Assembly (NCBI GenBank): GCA_964550025.1
Contig: CAZJYI010000102.1
Location: 1 to 41,416 of the forward strand
Direction: 5' to 3'
DNA: 41,416 bases
From: CAZJYI01 sp964550025
Lineage (GTDB): Bacteria; Verrucomicrobiota; Kiritimatiellia; UBA8416; CAYOBW01
This document shows, piece by piece, positions 1-7,944 of the stretch. Each line of letters begins with the position of its first letter. The first letter of the stretch is position 1. The position numbers were made by a program, and so were the translations under genes. The notes under the pieces are model-generated. The model was not told the DNA's origin. It searched no databases and saw nothing but the letters and a program-made list of their open reading frames with translations.

Positions 1-127
1 TGAAACTCGCCTGTCAGCTCTGCGGGGAATCAACCCACGCAACTGCCATGCGCCCAAAGACGTGTACGCACTTGACTTTGAATGGGGGTAGCCACATCGT
101 TGGGGTATGGGTGAATCTCGATCCATA

Positions 128-955
128 ATGAGTTTCGACTGGGCGATCAAGACTGTCTTGCGGGACAAGGCGAACTTCGACGTGTTGGAGGGGTTTCTGT
201 CCGCGTTGCTCAAGGAGCGCATTACGGTCCTTGAACTGCTGGAGAGCGAGAGCAACCGGCCGGAAGAGGATCTCAAGAGCAACCGCGTTGATCTGATGGT
301 GAGGGACAGCCACGGGCGCCACGTGATTGTCGAGCTGCAGTATACGCCGGAAACGGCGTTCTTGAAACGTCTGCTCTACGGCACCTCCAAGGTGATCGTC
401 GAGAACCTGAAGATCGGTGAATCGTACAGCGCCGTCAAGAAAGTCATCTCCGTCAGCATCGTGTACTTCGACATCGGGGAAGGGGATGACTATGTCTACC
501 ACGGCAGGACCAAGTTCCACGGTATCCACACGAAGCACCTTCTGCGAGTTTGCGAAGAAGCGGTTCCCTATCTCGCAGGACAACCGCCCGCCTCTGCCCT
601 CGATGAGGATGTTTTCCCGGAATACTACCTGATTCCGCTCAAACGGTTTACGGACCAAGTGGAGGATGACCTCGACGAATGGCTGTACGCGTTCAAGCAC
701 AGCGAGGTGCTCGACGAGTTCCATTCCTACAAAATCGACGCGCTCAAGGAGAAGCTCGGTACGCTGAACATGGATACCGAGATGCGCCGGCACTATGAGG
801 CTCACATGCGCGGAATGGCATGGTCAAAGGACGTGCTGGACGCCGCCGAAGCGAGGGGGGAAGCCAGAGGCCGGGCGGCCCGCAACGAGGAATTGCGCGA
901 ACGCCTCGAAGCGAAAGGCTTGACACCGGACGAGATTGACGAGCTGTTGGACTGA
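128..955 (+). CDS. Rpn-family PD-(D/E)XK nuclease / transposase-like protein
   Basis: This 275-residue protein resembles the Rpn (recombination-promoting nuclease, formerly transposase_31/YhgA-like) family, cytosolic PD-(D/E)XK endonucleases linked to RecA-independent recombination. The N-terminal nuclease core is visible: Asp55 in VDLMVRD, then Glu69 and Gln71 in VIVELQY, matching the D...ExQ arrangement. The C-terminal tail is charged and probably helical, with EARGEARGRAARNEELRERL, and ends in a short 'G(L)TPDEID' element seen in many members. An ATG lies in frame at 107, but the conserved N-terminus (MSFDWAIKT) starts at 128, so that start is preferred; neither has a strong Shine-Dalgarno. 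It stands alone, followed by a 32-bp palindrome. Family members are often mobile and multicopy. Family assignment is fairly sure; a role in transposition is inference. Confidence 0.85.
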   Translation: MSFDWAIKTVLRDKANFDVLEGFLSALLKERITVLELLESESNRPEEDLKSNRVDLMVRDSHGRHVIVELQYTPETAFLKRLLYGTSKVIVENLKIGESYSAVKKVISVSIVYFDIGEGDDYVYHGRTKFHGIHTKHLLRVCEEAVPYLAGQPPASALDEDVFPEYYLIPLKRFTDQVEDDLDEWLYAFKHSEVLDEFHSYKIDALKEKLGTLNMDTEMRRHYEAHMRGMAWSKDVLDAAEARGEARGRAARNEELRERLEAKGLTPDEIDELLD

Positions 956-977
956 TGCCGGTCTTGATGCAGAGACA

Positions 978-1009
978 AGTAGCCCGTCCGCCCCGGGCGG
1001 AGGGCTACT
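978..1009. repeat. 32-bp near-perfect palindrome with AGTAG/CTACT ends
   Basis: The arms AGTAGCCC-TCCGCCC and GGGCGGA-GGGCTACT are complementary except for one central mismatch pair. It lies 22 bp after the Rpn stop and could act as a transcription terminator or as a dispersed palindromic element. It shares the GTAG head and CTAC tail with palindromes near 1729, 17838, 20859 and 31963. No T-run follows, so a classic intrinsic terminator is not certain. Confidence 0.7.
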
Positions 1010-1124
1010 GGGATAGCACATACGTCGATCTGCGGCTGCGCGCGCCAGGTAATCTCCAACGTTCGCCGGCGAGTGGCGTGGCGATCGAGCCAGAGAGATA
1101 GGGTCGATTGACGGAGGCAAGACC

Positions 1125-1691
1125 ATGTCAGATGGTGACAAGATAGTGTTCGATGAAAAGGACGACTTTCACCAATACATCTACGGCAGTGTCCGTGATG
1201 GACTAACCGAGACCTGGAAGCAGATGCTGGTGGTCCTTGGTCTCTTCGTAGTGGCGATCGGAAAAGTCCTCAGTGCGAAGAACGCCCTGCAAGACCCCTT
1301 TATTCATGTGGTCGCCTGCCAACTCATCTGGTTCTTCGCGATGCTTGAGCTGCACCTTCTCTCGAATTACAACCTCAAGCGTGAATTCCTGATAGAGCTA
1401 GAAGGAGGACAGGTACCGCAAGGCGAGAAGCGGAAGCCACTCTGCCTGCATTCTTGGATGCAGAAGGAGGTTAGCAGTAGTAGCTATCGCTGGCCTGTCG
1501 TTTCCTTCGTGATCGGCACGACTGCTGTATACTTGTCCCTCGTGGCCCTCTTTCTCCATTCCGTGAAGGACGTGAAGCTATGCTGTTGCTGCCTATGGAT
1601 TGTGCCTGTAGTCCTCTTTGGTCAGGCGGTATTGGCTTTCTACGTTGCGTTCCTTGTTTGTCGGAGGACTTTGGCTAAGCCGCGAAAGTGA
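1125..1691 (+). CDS. Hypothetical multi-pass membrane protein
   Basis: This 188-residue protein is not recognised. It has a hydrophilic, acidic N-terminus (about 30 residues) followed by roughly four hydrophobic segments: around 33-50 (MLVVLGLFVVAIGKV), 60-78 (VVACQLIWFFAMLELHLL), 124-145 (WPVVSFVIGTTAVYLSLVAL) and 152-178, the last carrying a run of four cysteines (LCCCCLW). A charged loop of about 40 residues with KREFLIELEGG separates segments 2 and 3. The layout is that of a small inner-membrane protein with cytosolic termini. A purine-rich GGAGGCAAG lies 5-6 bases before the ATG. Third codon positions look less GC-rich than in neighbouring genes, and the gene sits beside the Rpn nuclease, so recent acquisition is plausible. 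Function unknown. Confidence 0.65.
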   Translation: MSDGDKIVFDEKDDFHQYIYGSVRDGLTETWKQMLVVLGLFVVAIGKVLSAKNALQDPFIHVVACQLIWFFAMLELHLLSNYNLKREFLIELEGGQVPQGEKRKPLCLHSWMQKEVSSSSYRWPVVSFVIGTTAVYLSLVALFLHSVKDVKLCCCCLWIVPVVLFGQAVLAFYVAFLVCRRTLAKPRK

Positions 1692-1728
1692 GTTGAAGAA
1701 CACCGGCCAAGGGACCTGAATAAGGATG

Positions 1729-1745
1729 GCCGGCTGAAAGCCGGC
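1729..1745. repeat. GCCGGCT-GAA-AGCCGGC hairpin
   Basis: A perfect 7-bp stem with a 3-base loop lies between the converging ends of the membrane protein gene (stop 1691) and the HzsA-like gene (stop 1816). Read on the minus strand it is GTAGTGCCGGCTTTCAGCC, the same core as the tandem units at 31963-32070. It may serve as a bidirectional terminator, or be a single copy of that dispersed repeat. Confidence 0.7.
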
Positions 1746-1815
1746 ACTACCGCAATGGCCCGTTCCCAGGTAGCGCGGGTATGCGATACACCCGAACGAC
1801 GTCAGTGGGTGCGAT

Positions 1816-4755
1816 TCAGTACGCGCAGCTGAACTGCGGGGATTCCTCGGGGGTTACGTCGCAGGAGGTGTGGCGGGTGGCGCCGGGCATGTCCATGCGG
1901 GGTTGGCGTTTGGCCAGCTCCTGGATTGGGACGAAGGTCTTCAGGACAGCCTGGTAATCGGTGTCCTCTTCTGAGGCGAAGACGGGCTTGCCGCAGCGGC
2001 CGGTCCCGCCGGCGTCCTTCGCCAGCGGGGCGAGGAGAAAGGCGTTGAGATGCGGGTTCTCGATGCGCACACCGGTCTCGGGCCAGCGGTGGCCTCGCCA
2101 GGGCATGGCGACGCGGTGTTTCTTGCCGTCGTGGCAGGAGGCGCAGCGGCGTGTGAAGATGTCGTCCATCGTCTTGCGCAGGGCGGGGGGCATCATCTGG
2201 CGGCAGGCCGGCAGGTCCGGGTGGGCCGTGTCGGCGGTTGCGTAGTAGGGGACGTTCAGGTCGATCCAGGTGAGGATGCGGCGCTGCTCCGATTCGCTCA
2301 GGGCCACGCGCGGCTTGCCATCGGCGTCGGGATGGTTGGCGACGATGATGTCCGCAAGCTTGCTGACGGGTGAGCCCCATTTCTTGGGCGTGATCTCGAG
2401 AATGTTCCACTCGTGGCCGTTGTAGGTCGGAATCCAGCTAATGTAGGGGCTGCCGGTACGGCCCTGGTTCTTGCGGGCCAGGTGCTCGTAGGAGACGTTG
2501 AAGAAATCGGTGCGGTCGCCGCTGAGGTCAAGGTCTTTCGGCGCACCGTGCGGGTTGTGGCAGCGCACGCAGTGTTTGTCGAATACGGGCTGGACGATGG
2601 AGGCGTAGTCGAAGCCGATGGGGCCCCACTCGGGCGGGGTCAGGTCCTGCGGCGGCTTGCCGGTGGCGCGGATGGTGGGGCGCCGCTGCGGCCCGTCGGT
2701 GCGCGGTTCGTGGCAGCCGACGCAGCTCTGTGTTTCGCCGGGCATCAGGTGCGTGAAGCTCCGCATGCGCTGCACGCCGCGTCCCTGAGTGTCGAGAGCG
2801 ATGAAGTAAAGCGGCGTGCCGGCCGGTACTTTGAAGTAGGCCGAGCCATCGGGATCGACATCGGCATAGCCGATGACCCGCTTCGGCACATAGGTGGCGC
2901 CGCACGACACCAGCACCCGCTGGAAGCCGAACACCGGCCGGCGAATCCCGGGGCTGTTGATGAGACTGCGGCGGATCTCCTGCACGATGGCGAGCTGCTT
3001 GACGTCGCCGCGCTTCACGTGCGGTTCGAGGCCGTTGTAGACATCCTGCATGTAAAGCACGGCCCATGGCCCGGCCGGCTTGTCGGGCAGCGTCGAGGCG
3101 CGTACGGGCGGAGCGGAGCGGGCGCGCAGCGGCTGCGGGTTGTAGAATCCAAGCCCCCTGGGTTCGAGGACAACCGTCTGCTCGGAGCCATCGTAGTCGC
3201 GCAGCAGGATGGTCCCGTCGTGCGAAACCAGGAAGTACTTCTCATCGACAGGGTAGGGTGTCTGGTAGGGGCCGCGGGGCCCGTTCGAGCTGACAGTGAC
3301 GCCACGCAGCCGCACTTCGGGGGTGAGGTTGCGGATGGATTCCTGTGCGTTGTTGCCGTGGGAGGGATCGACAATCCCGATCGCGCCGCGGCAGGATCCG
3401 TTGTGCCCGGTGAGTGTGCAGAGAACGGCCTTGGAACCGGGGATGGGGCGCGGTTCGATAAAGGTGGCGGGGTCGAGCACGCGGTTACCGAAGTAGCCCT
3501 GCAGCATGGTGCCGTCGGGGTTGATCGTCCACAGCCCCTGGATTGGAATGGCGGGGCGGTCGACGTATTCCCAGCGTCCGTAGATGATGCGGCCGTCGTT
3601 CATGACGGCCGGCGTGAAGTCGTTGAGGTAGTTGGCGGAGATCTGTCGCTGGTTCGACCCGTCGGCGTTCATCGAGAAGAGGATGCCGACGGGCGTGAAG
3701 AAGCAATAGGCTGCCTGCCGCACCCGCGTGGAGAGGAAGATGATACGGCCGTCCGGGAGCCAGCAACCGTCGTAGTTGAAATGGTCGCCCTCGGTGAGTT
3801 GCGTCAGCTCCGTGCCGTCGACGTTGACGGAGTAGAGCTGGTAGAAAGGCGAGCCGCTTTGGCGCCAACTGAGGAGGATCTTCTTGCCGTCGTAGGACAG
3901 ATCGCAGCCCAGGATCTGTCCGTCTTTCGAGTCGACCAATGGCGCGAAGGTACCGGCCGCAATATCGTAAAGCCCGAGAGCGCCGCCGTTCTTCTGTCCT
4001 TCGCAGTGGTAGGTATAGACGTGCGAGCAGCGGATGTGATGGCGTTGGACGGAAACCAGTTTGCGGAATCCGAAGCCGCCCTCTTTCAGCCTGGCGGCCA
4101 GCGCGGGGGATTCCTCGATGGGGGGCGGGGGTGGGGCGCTCGGATCCGTGGACGATGGCTTTGTGAACTTCCCGAGCAGCGAATCGGGCGGGCTTGACGC
4201 GTAGACCTGGATTTCCGAGGCGCCGGGGTTGGGACCGCCGTAGTGGTTGAGCAGCTTCAGCGTGAGGGTGGCGGTTTTGACCGGCGCGGGGAGTTTCACC
4301 CGCTGCGGTCCGTGGCCGGAGACGAATGTCCCTTTCGCGGCGGGCTTTTCGCTGCCCGGCTTCGCACCTCCGGCATAAAGCTCATAGTCTTTCCAATTCT
4401 CGTTCCACACCCATCCCGTGCGCCCGTAGTAGACCAGTTCGGCCACGGTGACGGGCTCGGGCCAGGTCAGAGTGAAGGTTGCGCCGTCCGGATGATGGTT
4501 GCCTTTCGCAACCCAAGCCTGACCGAGATCAGCACGCGAGATGGGGTTTGGGATCTTGCCGTCGCAGGCAAACTTCGCGAGGTACTGGTTGCTGTAGTGC
4601 GTGGTGACCGAGGGTGTGGCTTTGAGGGCCAGGTTCTCCGGGGCTTTTGCCGCGTGTGCGATGGACGCGCACAGGGCAAAGGTGGCAGACATCGAGAGAA
4701 CCGTGCCGCGGAGCGGGGCGAATCGTACGGGAACATGGGCGTTGCGGAGCTGCAT
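1816..4755 (-). CDS. Secreted HzsA-like triheme cytochrome with discoidin-like N-domain
   Basis: This 979-residue exported protein resembles the hydrazine synthase alpha-subunit-like family that is common in PVC bacteria outside anammox. The start at 4755 follows GGGAGGA; a longer start at 4776 would put that site inside the gene. A signal peptide covers about residues 1-35, ending near SIAHA. Residues about 38-190 look like an F5/8 type C (discoidin) fold. Then comes a Pro-rich linker and a TolB/PD40-like propeller (repeats such as LYSVNVDGTELTQLTEGDH and ILFSMNADGSNQRQIS). The HzsA middle domain follows, ending at the first haem motif, CVGCH (Cys678). Two more c-type haem sites follow: CVRCH (729) and CASCH (871). 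A periplasmic redox role is likely; the substrate is unknown and hydrazine synthesis is not implied. It is transcribed alone. Confidence 0.82.
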   Translation of the reverse strand: MQLRNAHVPVRFAPLRGTVLSMSATFALCASIAHAAKAPENLALKATPSVTTHYSNQYLAKFACDGKIPNPISRADLGQAWVAKGNHHPDGATFTLTWPEPVTVAELVYYGRTGWVWNENWKDYELYAGGAKPGSEKPAAKGTFVSGHGPQRVKLPAPVKTATLTLKLLNHYGGPNPGASEIQVYASSPPDSLLGKFTKPSSTDPSAPPPPPIEESPALAARLKEGGFGFRKLVSVQRHHIRCSHVYTYHCEGQKNGGALGLYDIAAGTFAPLVDSKDGQILGCDLSYDGKKILLSWRQSGSPFYQLYSVNVDGTELTQLTEGDHFNYDGCWLPDGRIIFLSTRVRQAAYCFFTPVGILFSMNADGSNQRQISANYLNDFTPAVMNDGRIIYGRWEYVDRPAIPIQGLWTINPDGTMLQGYFGNRVLDPATFIEPRPIPGSKAVLCTLTGHNGSCRGAIGIVDPSHGNNAQESIRNLTPEVRLRGVTVSSNGPRGPYQTPYPVDEKYFLVSHDGTILLRDYDGSEQTVVLEPRGLGFYNPQPLRARSAPPVRASTLPDKPAGPWAVLYMQDVYNGLEPHVKRGDVKQLAIVQEIRRSLINSPGIRRPVFGFQRVLVSCGATYVPKRVIGYADVDPDGSAYFKVPAGTPLYFIALDTQGRGVQRMRSFTHLMPGETQSCVGCHEPRTDGPQRRPTIRATGKPPQDLTPPEWGPIGFDYASIVQPVFDKHCVRCHNPHGAPKDLDLSGDRTDFFNVSYEHLARKNQGRTGSPYISWIPTYNGHEWNILEITPKKWGSPVSKLADIIVANHPDADGKPRVALSESEQRRILTWIDLNVPYYATADTAHPDLPACRQMMPPALRKTMDDIFTRRCASCHDGKKHRVAMPWRGHRWPETGVRIENPHLNAFLLAPLAKDAGGTGRCGKPVFASEEDTDYQAVLKTFVPIQELAKRQPRMDMPGATRHTSCDVTPEESPQFSCAY

Positions 4756-4908
4756 GGGTATCCTCCCTTTGCACAAGGGTCAGTCGGTCTATCGGGCCGG
4801 AGAACTGGCACCCATGATAGGAACGCGAGCCGGGACGTGCAAGGGTGGATGTGCTACCGAGGAACGCCCCGGCGTACGGCGATTATCCACGGATGGGAGT
4901 CACGACCC

Positions 4909-5003
4909 TCCCCGATCGTAATCGCACTCCTCCCACTCACCAATCGTCCCGGGGGCCTCTCCACGACGATCGGTGCGCCGGAGAGTGGGATTACGGTCGG
5001 GGA
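4909..5003. repeat. 95-bp imperfect long hairpin between HDAC-like and HzsA-like genes
   Basis: The arms 4909-4948 and 4965-5003 pair over 39 aligned positions with 7 mismatches and one bulge, around a 16-base GC-rich loop. The outer ends read TCCCCGATCGTAATC and GATTACGGTCGGGGA. It sits in the 289-bp spacer upstream of the HzsA-like gene and downstream of the HDAC-like gene stop at 5045, so it could be a terminator or attenuator hairpin on the minus strand, or a small MITE/REP-like element. I see no flanking target-site duplication. Confidence 0.7.
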
Positions 5004-5044
5004 ATGGAACAGGCGGGCATGGCAAGTCGGGACATGGATCCCGA

Positions 5045-5986
5045 TTATCCGTTCGCCAATGTCCGGACATGCGCTTCGACGGCAAGCGAGAGGCCCTGAA
5101 GGTTGTAGCCGCCTTCGAGCACGGAGACAAGGCGTCCACCGGCGTGTTCGTCGGCGACGGCCATCATGATGCGGGTGAGCTCGGCAAAATCCTCGTCGTG
5201 CAGCAGGAAATTGCAGAGCGGTTCCTGGACACGGGCGTCGAAACCGGCAGAGATGAGGACAAACTGGGGTTTGAACGCGCGCATGGCCGGGACCAACTTC
5301 TCCCGGAAGGCACCGACGACCTCGTAGCTGCCGGCGCCGCCGGCGAACGGGCAGTTCAGGGTGGCGCCGATGCCTTCGCCGATGCCGCGCTGGTCCACGA
5401 TTCCCGTTCCGGGATAGGCCGGCCACTGGTGTGTGCTGAAGTAGAACACGTTCGGGTCGTCGAAGAAGATGTCCTGTGTGCCGTTGCCGTGATGGACGTC
5501 CCAATCCACAATCAGCACGCGCTCAAGATTGTGTACCCATTGGGCGTGGCGCGCCGCGATGGCGACGTTGTTGAAAACGCAAAAGCCCATTCCACGATTG
5601 GTGACCGCGTGGTGTCCGGGCGGGCGGACAATGCAGAAGGCGTTGTCCACGGTGCCGTCCATGACGGCGTCCATGGCAACGAGCACGCCGCCGGCCGCCA
5701 TCAAGGCCGCCTCGAGCGACCTGCTGCAGATCTCGGTATCGCCCGTCCGCAGGCTGAAAGCGCCGCGGGCCACATCTTCACGCACGATGTCGAGGTAGTC
5801 CGCGGTATGGCAATAGAGGATCTCCTCCTCCGTAGCGGGGCGCGCTTCCAACAGTCGGTGCTCGGCATCAGACAGGCCCAGCAGGGCGCCCTGCAATGCG
5901 GCGTCGTAGCGCTCGGGCGCCTCGGGATGCCCGAAGCTGGGCCGGTGCTCGCGGTAGATGGGATCGTGAAGGAGACCGGTCGTCAT
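5045..5986 (-). CDS. Histone deacetylase family (class II-like / acetoin utilization-type) deacetylase
   Basis: This 313-residue zinc amidohydrolase of the arginase/deacetylase fold is full length. The family signature is complete: HxDPxY-like N-terminus; RPPGHHA with the His pair at 125-126; DWDVHHGNGTQ giving zinc ligands Asp163 and His165; SAGFDA giving the third ligand Asp250; and LEGGYNL giving the catalytic Tyr294. Bacterial members deacetylate acetyl-lysine, acetylpolyamines or other acetylated amines; the substrate cannot be told from sequence. The start lies 6 bases after the TAA of the upstream membrane-anchored gene, and the Shine-Dalgarno is weak, so translational coupling is likely. 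It is the last gene of the minus-strand run beginning with the AsmA-like gene. Confidence 0.92.
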   Translation of the reverse strand: MTTGLLHDPIYREHRPSFGHPEAPERYDAALQGALLGLSDAEHRLLEARPATEEEILYCHTADYLDIVREDVARGAFSLRTGDTEICSRSLEAALMAAGGVLVAMDAVMDGTVDNAFCIVRPPGHHAVTNRGMGFCVFNNVAIAARHAQWVHNLERVLIVDWDVHHGNGTQDIFFDDPNVFYFSTHQWPAYPGTGIVDQRGIGEGIGATLNCPFAGGAGSYEVVGAFREKLVPAMRAFKPQFVLISAGFDARVQEPLCNFLLHDEDFAELTRIMMAVADEHAGGRLVSVLEGGYNLQGLSLAVEAHVRTLANG

Positions 5987-5992
5987 GGCGGG

Positions 5993-6667
5993 TTACCCCG
6001 TTCTCAGCAGCGATATCTTGAACAGGGCAAAGACTTCGAACGCTTCCTGCATGAAAGCGGAGATTTCGGGCGGTTTGACGCGTTTCCCCGATCGATACAC
6101 GATGAGCTGGTTGCCGCTTCCCTCGGTGCAGAGCTTCTCGTGGCTCTCGTAGAACTTGAGAACGCCTTCATGGAAGATCTCCCGTATCGCCTCTTCGTTG
6201 GTGCCTCGCAGAAGGCATTTCTTCGAAAACACGGGGTACCTGTCGAACGTGATGTCCTGGTATCCGAAAGCCCTGCCGACCCTGTGGAAGAAGTGTTCCG
6301 GACGGAGCGCGAAGTCGGGCAGGTTGAGCAGCGACGATTGAAAGACCACGACAGTCTGCCGGTAGGTTGAGGAGTTCTTTCCGCTACCTATGGTATAGCG
6401 GTAATCGAAGATGTTTACATCGATATCGTTCGCCGTGCCCCGCATGAGGTTGGTGATCTTGCGACCGTGGCCCTGCGAGAACAGGTGGAACTCACCCGTG
6501 GCGCTCACCACCGCCATGCCGCTTTCCTTGCAGAAATCGAATTTCATCGATTCCGCAACCGCTCTCAGCGCATCGGTGCGTTTGCGTTCATAGGCGACGC
6601 CGGCCACGATCGCAACGATAACGATCGCGACAAAACCACCGAACATGAGAAACGGGATTACTTCCAT
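5993..6667 (-). CDS. Membrane-anchored protein of unknown function
   Basis: This 224-residue protein is not confidently recognised. It has one N-terminal transmembrane helix, about residues 4-25 (PFLMFGGFVAIVIVAIVAGV), followed by Tyr-Glu-Arg-Lys-Arg, so the remaining roughly 195 residues probably face the cytosol. That soluble part has alternating hydrophobic strands and aromatic residues (FHLFSQGHGRKITNLMRG, VNIFDYRYTIGSG, RQTVVVFQSSLLNLPDFALRP), like a single alpha/beta domain. I see no catalytic motif. A GGGGGTG element precedes the ATG. It is followed after 6 bases by the HDAC-like gene and preceded after 33 bases by a micro-protein gene, so it belongs to the same transcription unit. The layout recalls other membrane-tethered unknowns of PVC genomes. 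Confidence 0.7.
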   Translation of the reverse strand: MEVIPFLMFGGFVAIVIVAIVAGVAYERKRTDALRAVAESMKFDFCKESGMAVVSATGEFHLFSQGHGRKITNLMRGTANDIDVNIFDYRYTIGSGKNSSTYRQTVVVFQSSLLNLPDFALRPEHFFHRVGRAFGYQDITFDRYPVFSKKCLLRGTNEEAIREIFHEGVLKFYESHEKLCTEGSGNQLIVYRSGKRVKPPEISAFMQEAFEVFALFKISLLRTG

Positions 6668-6700
6668 CAGTGCACCCCCGCGCGTGTCATGAAGAGGCGG

Positions 6701-6871
6701 CTATTCCTCATCTTCCTCATCGATATCGTACACGCGACGATGACGATGACGACCGTCGATCCGGTACCCCCGCGTCATGTGACGCACGCCGAGGCGCAAC
6801 CAGAACACGATGCATGTCGCGACGACGAAGAATTTCAGGAACATCAGGAACATTGGGTCGAGAGGTAACAT
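6701..6871 (-). CDS. 56-residue membrane micro-protein with Arg/His-rich segment and acidic tail
   Basis: A short reading frame whose ATG at 6871 is preceded by a strong GGAGGAG eight bases upstream; the in-frame TTG at 6886 would place that site inside the gene and is rejected. The product has one hydrophobic helix at about residues 7-25 (FLMFLKFFVVATCIVFWL), then a basic stretch rich in Arg and His (RHMTRGYRIDGRHRHRRV), and a very acidic end (DIDEEDEE). It lies between the lipoprotein gene and the 224-residue membrane protein gene on the same strand. Its function is unknown. The good ribosome binding site and operon position argue that it is real. Confidence 0.6.
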   Translation of the reverse strand: MLPLDPMFLMFLKFFVVATCIVFWLRLGVRHMTRGYRIDGRHRHRRVYDIDEEDEE

Positions 6872-6980
6872 GGCACACTCCTCCAAGTGCTCGTTTCGCC
6901 AACCGGCGTATTCTCACACCCGCAGTCTAGACACAAACTGCTCGCGGATCAAGGGGTGAGTGACAGGTGGCAGGTGGCCA

Positions 6981-7427
6981 CTACTCCGCCTTGGGCGGCG
7001 GGCGGACAATGATGCGGACGGGATACGATTCGAACCCTTCACCCTTCCAGACCAGGTCGTACGCACCCGCGCTTTTGAAACCCGTCTTCATCTCGTAGAC
7101 GATTCGCAGCCGTCTTCCGGGAGGCACGCCGTGCAGGAACGGGTTGCCGCGGGCCGCGTCATAGAGCAGCGGCGATTCGGGAAGCTCACGGTCGTTCAGC
7201 AGGAGCTTGGAGTTCTTGATGTCGGGCACAACGACTTCCTGGCTGCGGTTTATGAGGGTCAAATGCAGCCGAAGCCGGTTGTAACCACCGGTGAAGAAGC
7301 GGAGCTGCGAGGGGCTGATATCGGCAATGAACGGGTCTCGCTGCGGAAAGAAGATGGCACAGGACGACAGAAGCCCTGTTGCCAGTATCCCCAGCACACA
7401 CGCGGCCAGTCTATGTTGCTTCTGCAT
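6981..7427 (-). CDS. Small lipoprotein of unknown function
   Basis: This 148-residue protein has a lipoprotein signal peptide with the lipobox LLSSC, lipidated at Cys23, so it is anchored in a membrane facing the periplasm. The ATG at 7427 has AAGGAGA about seven bases upstream; an ATG at 7478 would add 17 residues before the signal peptide and lacks such a site. The mature part (about 125 residues) is rich in beta-strand pattern (LRLHLTLINRSQEVVVPD, RLRIVYEMKTGF, YDLVWKGEGFESYPVRIIVRPPP), resembling a single immunoglobulin-like or LEA/WHy-like domain, but I cannot assign a family. The start overlaps the NUDIX gene end by 17 bases, so the two are co-transcribed. Confidence 0.75.
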   Translation of the reverse strand: MQKQHRLAACVLGILATGLLSSCAIFFPQRDPFIADISPSQLRFFTGGYNRLRLHLTLINRSQEVVVPDIKNSKLLLNDRELPESPLLYDAARGNPFLHGVPPGRRLRIVYEMKTGFKSAGAYDLVWKGEGFESYPVRIIVRPPPKAE

Positions 7428-7935
7428 GCTCGTCTCCTTGTCGTGCCCACGAATCGATGCGATGATCCAGCATGGCATCGCCGTCGAAGATGAAATACCC
7501 GCTGAACGGCCGGCCGGCCAGCATCAGCGGCATCCACATGACATCATCAGCCCACATTTCCCCGTACGGAATCCGGTCCACGGGCGCCCACAGCGGCGTC
7601 GCTTCACTCGTCTCGCGAGGCTCGCCTTCACAGTCCGCCGCTGTGAACACGCTGCCGTGCAGCGACAACCCGTCCGCAAATTGAAAGTGCAATTCGCCAG
7701 CCTTGCTCACTCCCAGCGGTGTCACGAGCAGTTCTTCCTGCACTTCCCTGATGGCGGCCTCCCGCGCAGTCTCTCCCGGCTCGATACGCCCGCCGGGCCC
7801 GTTGATCTTGCCGGCCCCCAAACCCATCTTTTTGTGAATCAAGAGGATCTCTCCCGCGCGGATCACGAAGAGCAGTGTGGCACGCTGTTCGGGTCGCCAC
7901 TCCTCCCAGCAGATGTCGTCAATCGAGCTGATCAT
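7411..7935 (-). CDS. NUDIX hydrolase, MTH1-like (oxidised purine nucleotide sanitation)
   Basis: A 174-residue NUDIX hydrolase. The NUDIX box is complete at residues 49-71: Gly49, five residues, Glu55, seven residues, then REVQEELLV, which binds Mg2+ and catalyses pyrophosphate cleavage. The preceding KKMGLGAGKINGPGG is very like the equivalent stretch of eukaryotic MTH1 (NUDT1), which hydrolyses 8-oxo-dGTP and 2-hydroxy-dATP. The Trp-Ala-Asp-Asp-Val-Met-Trp-Met-Pro segment is also like the MTH1 substrate pocket (WADD...W). The protein is longer than typical MutT (about 130) and near MTH1 length plus a short tail. It starts 9 bases after the AsmA-like stop codon. Nucleotide-pool cleaning is the most likely role; exact substrate not determinable. 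Confidence 0.88.
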   Translation of the reverse strand: MISSIDDICWEEWRPEQRATLLFVIRAGEILLIHKKMGLGAGKINGPGGRIEPGETAREAAIREVQEELLVTPLGVSKAGELHFQFADGLSLHGSVFTAADCEGEPRETSEATPLWAPVDRIPYGEMWADDVMWMPLMLAGRPFSGYFIFDGDAMLDHRIDSWARQGDEHAEAT

Positions 7936-7944
7936 ACGCGGTCT

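Noticed and set aside
2413..4197. 594-codon open frame on the plus strand
   Set aside because: It is antisense to the HzsA-like gene, is rich in Val/Arg/Gly/Asp without domain pattern, and is a by-product of GC-rich codon use.
1816..4755. Hydrazine synthase of an anammox organism
   Set aside because: No other anammox genes are visible and HzsA-like proteins are widespread in non-anammox PVC bacteria.
5045..5986. True histone deacetylase acting on chromatin
   Set aside because: The motifs only establish the zinc deacetylase family; bacterial members act on other acetylated amines or proteins.
4973..6370. 465-codon open frame on the plus strand
   Set aside because: Antisense to the clearly conserved HDAC-like gene and the membrane-anchored gene; no recognisable motif.
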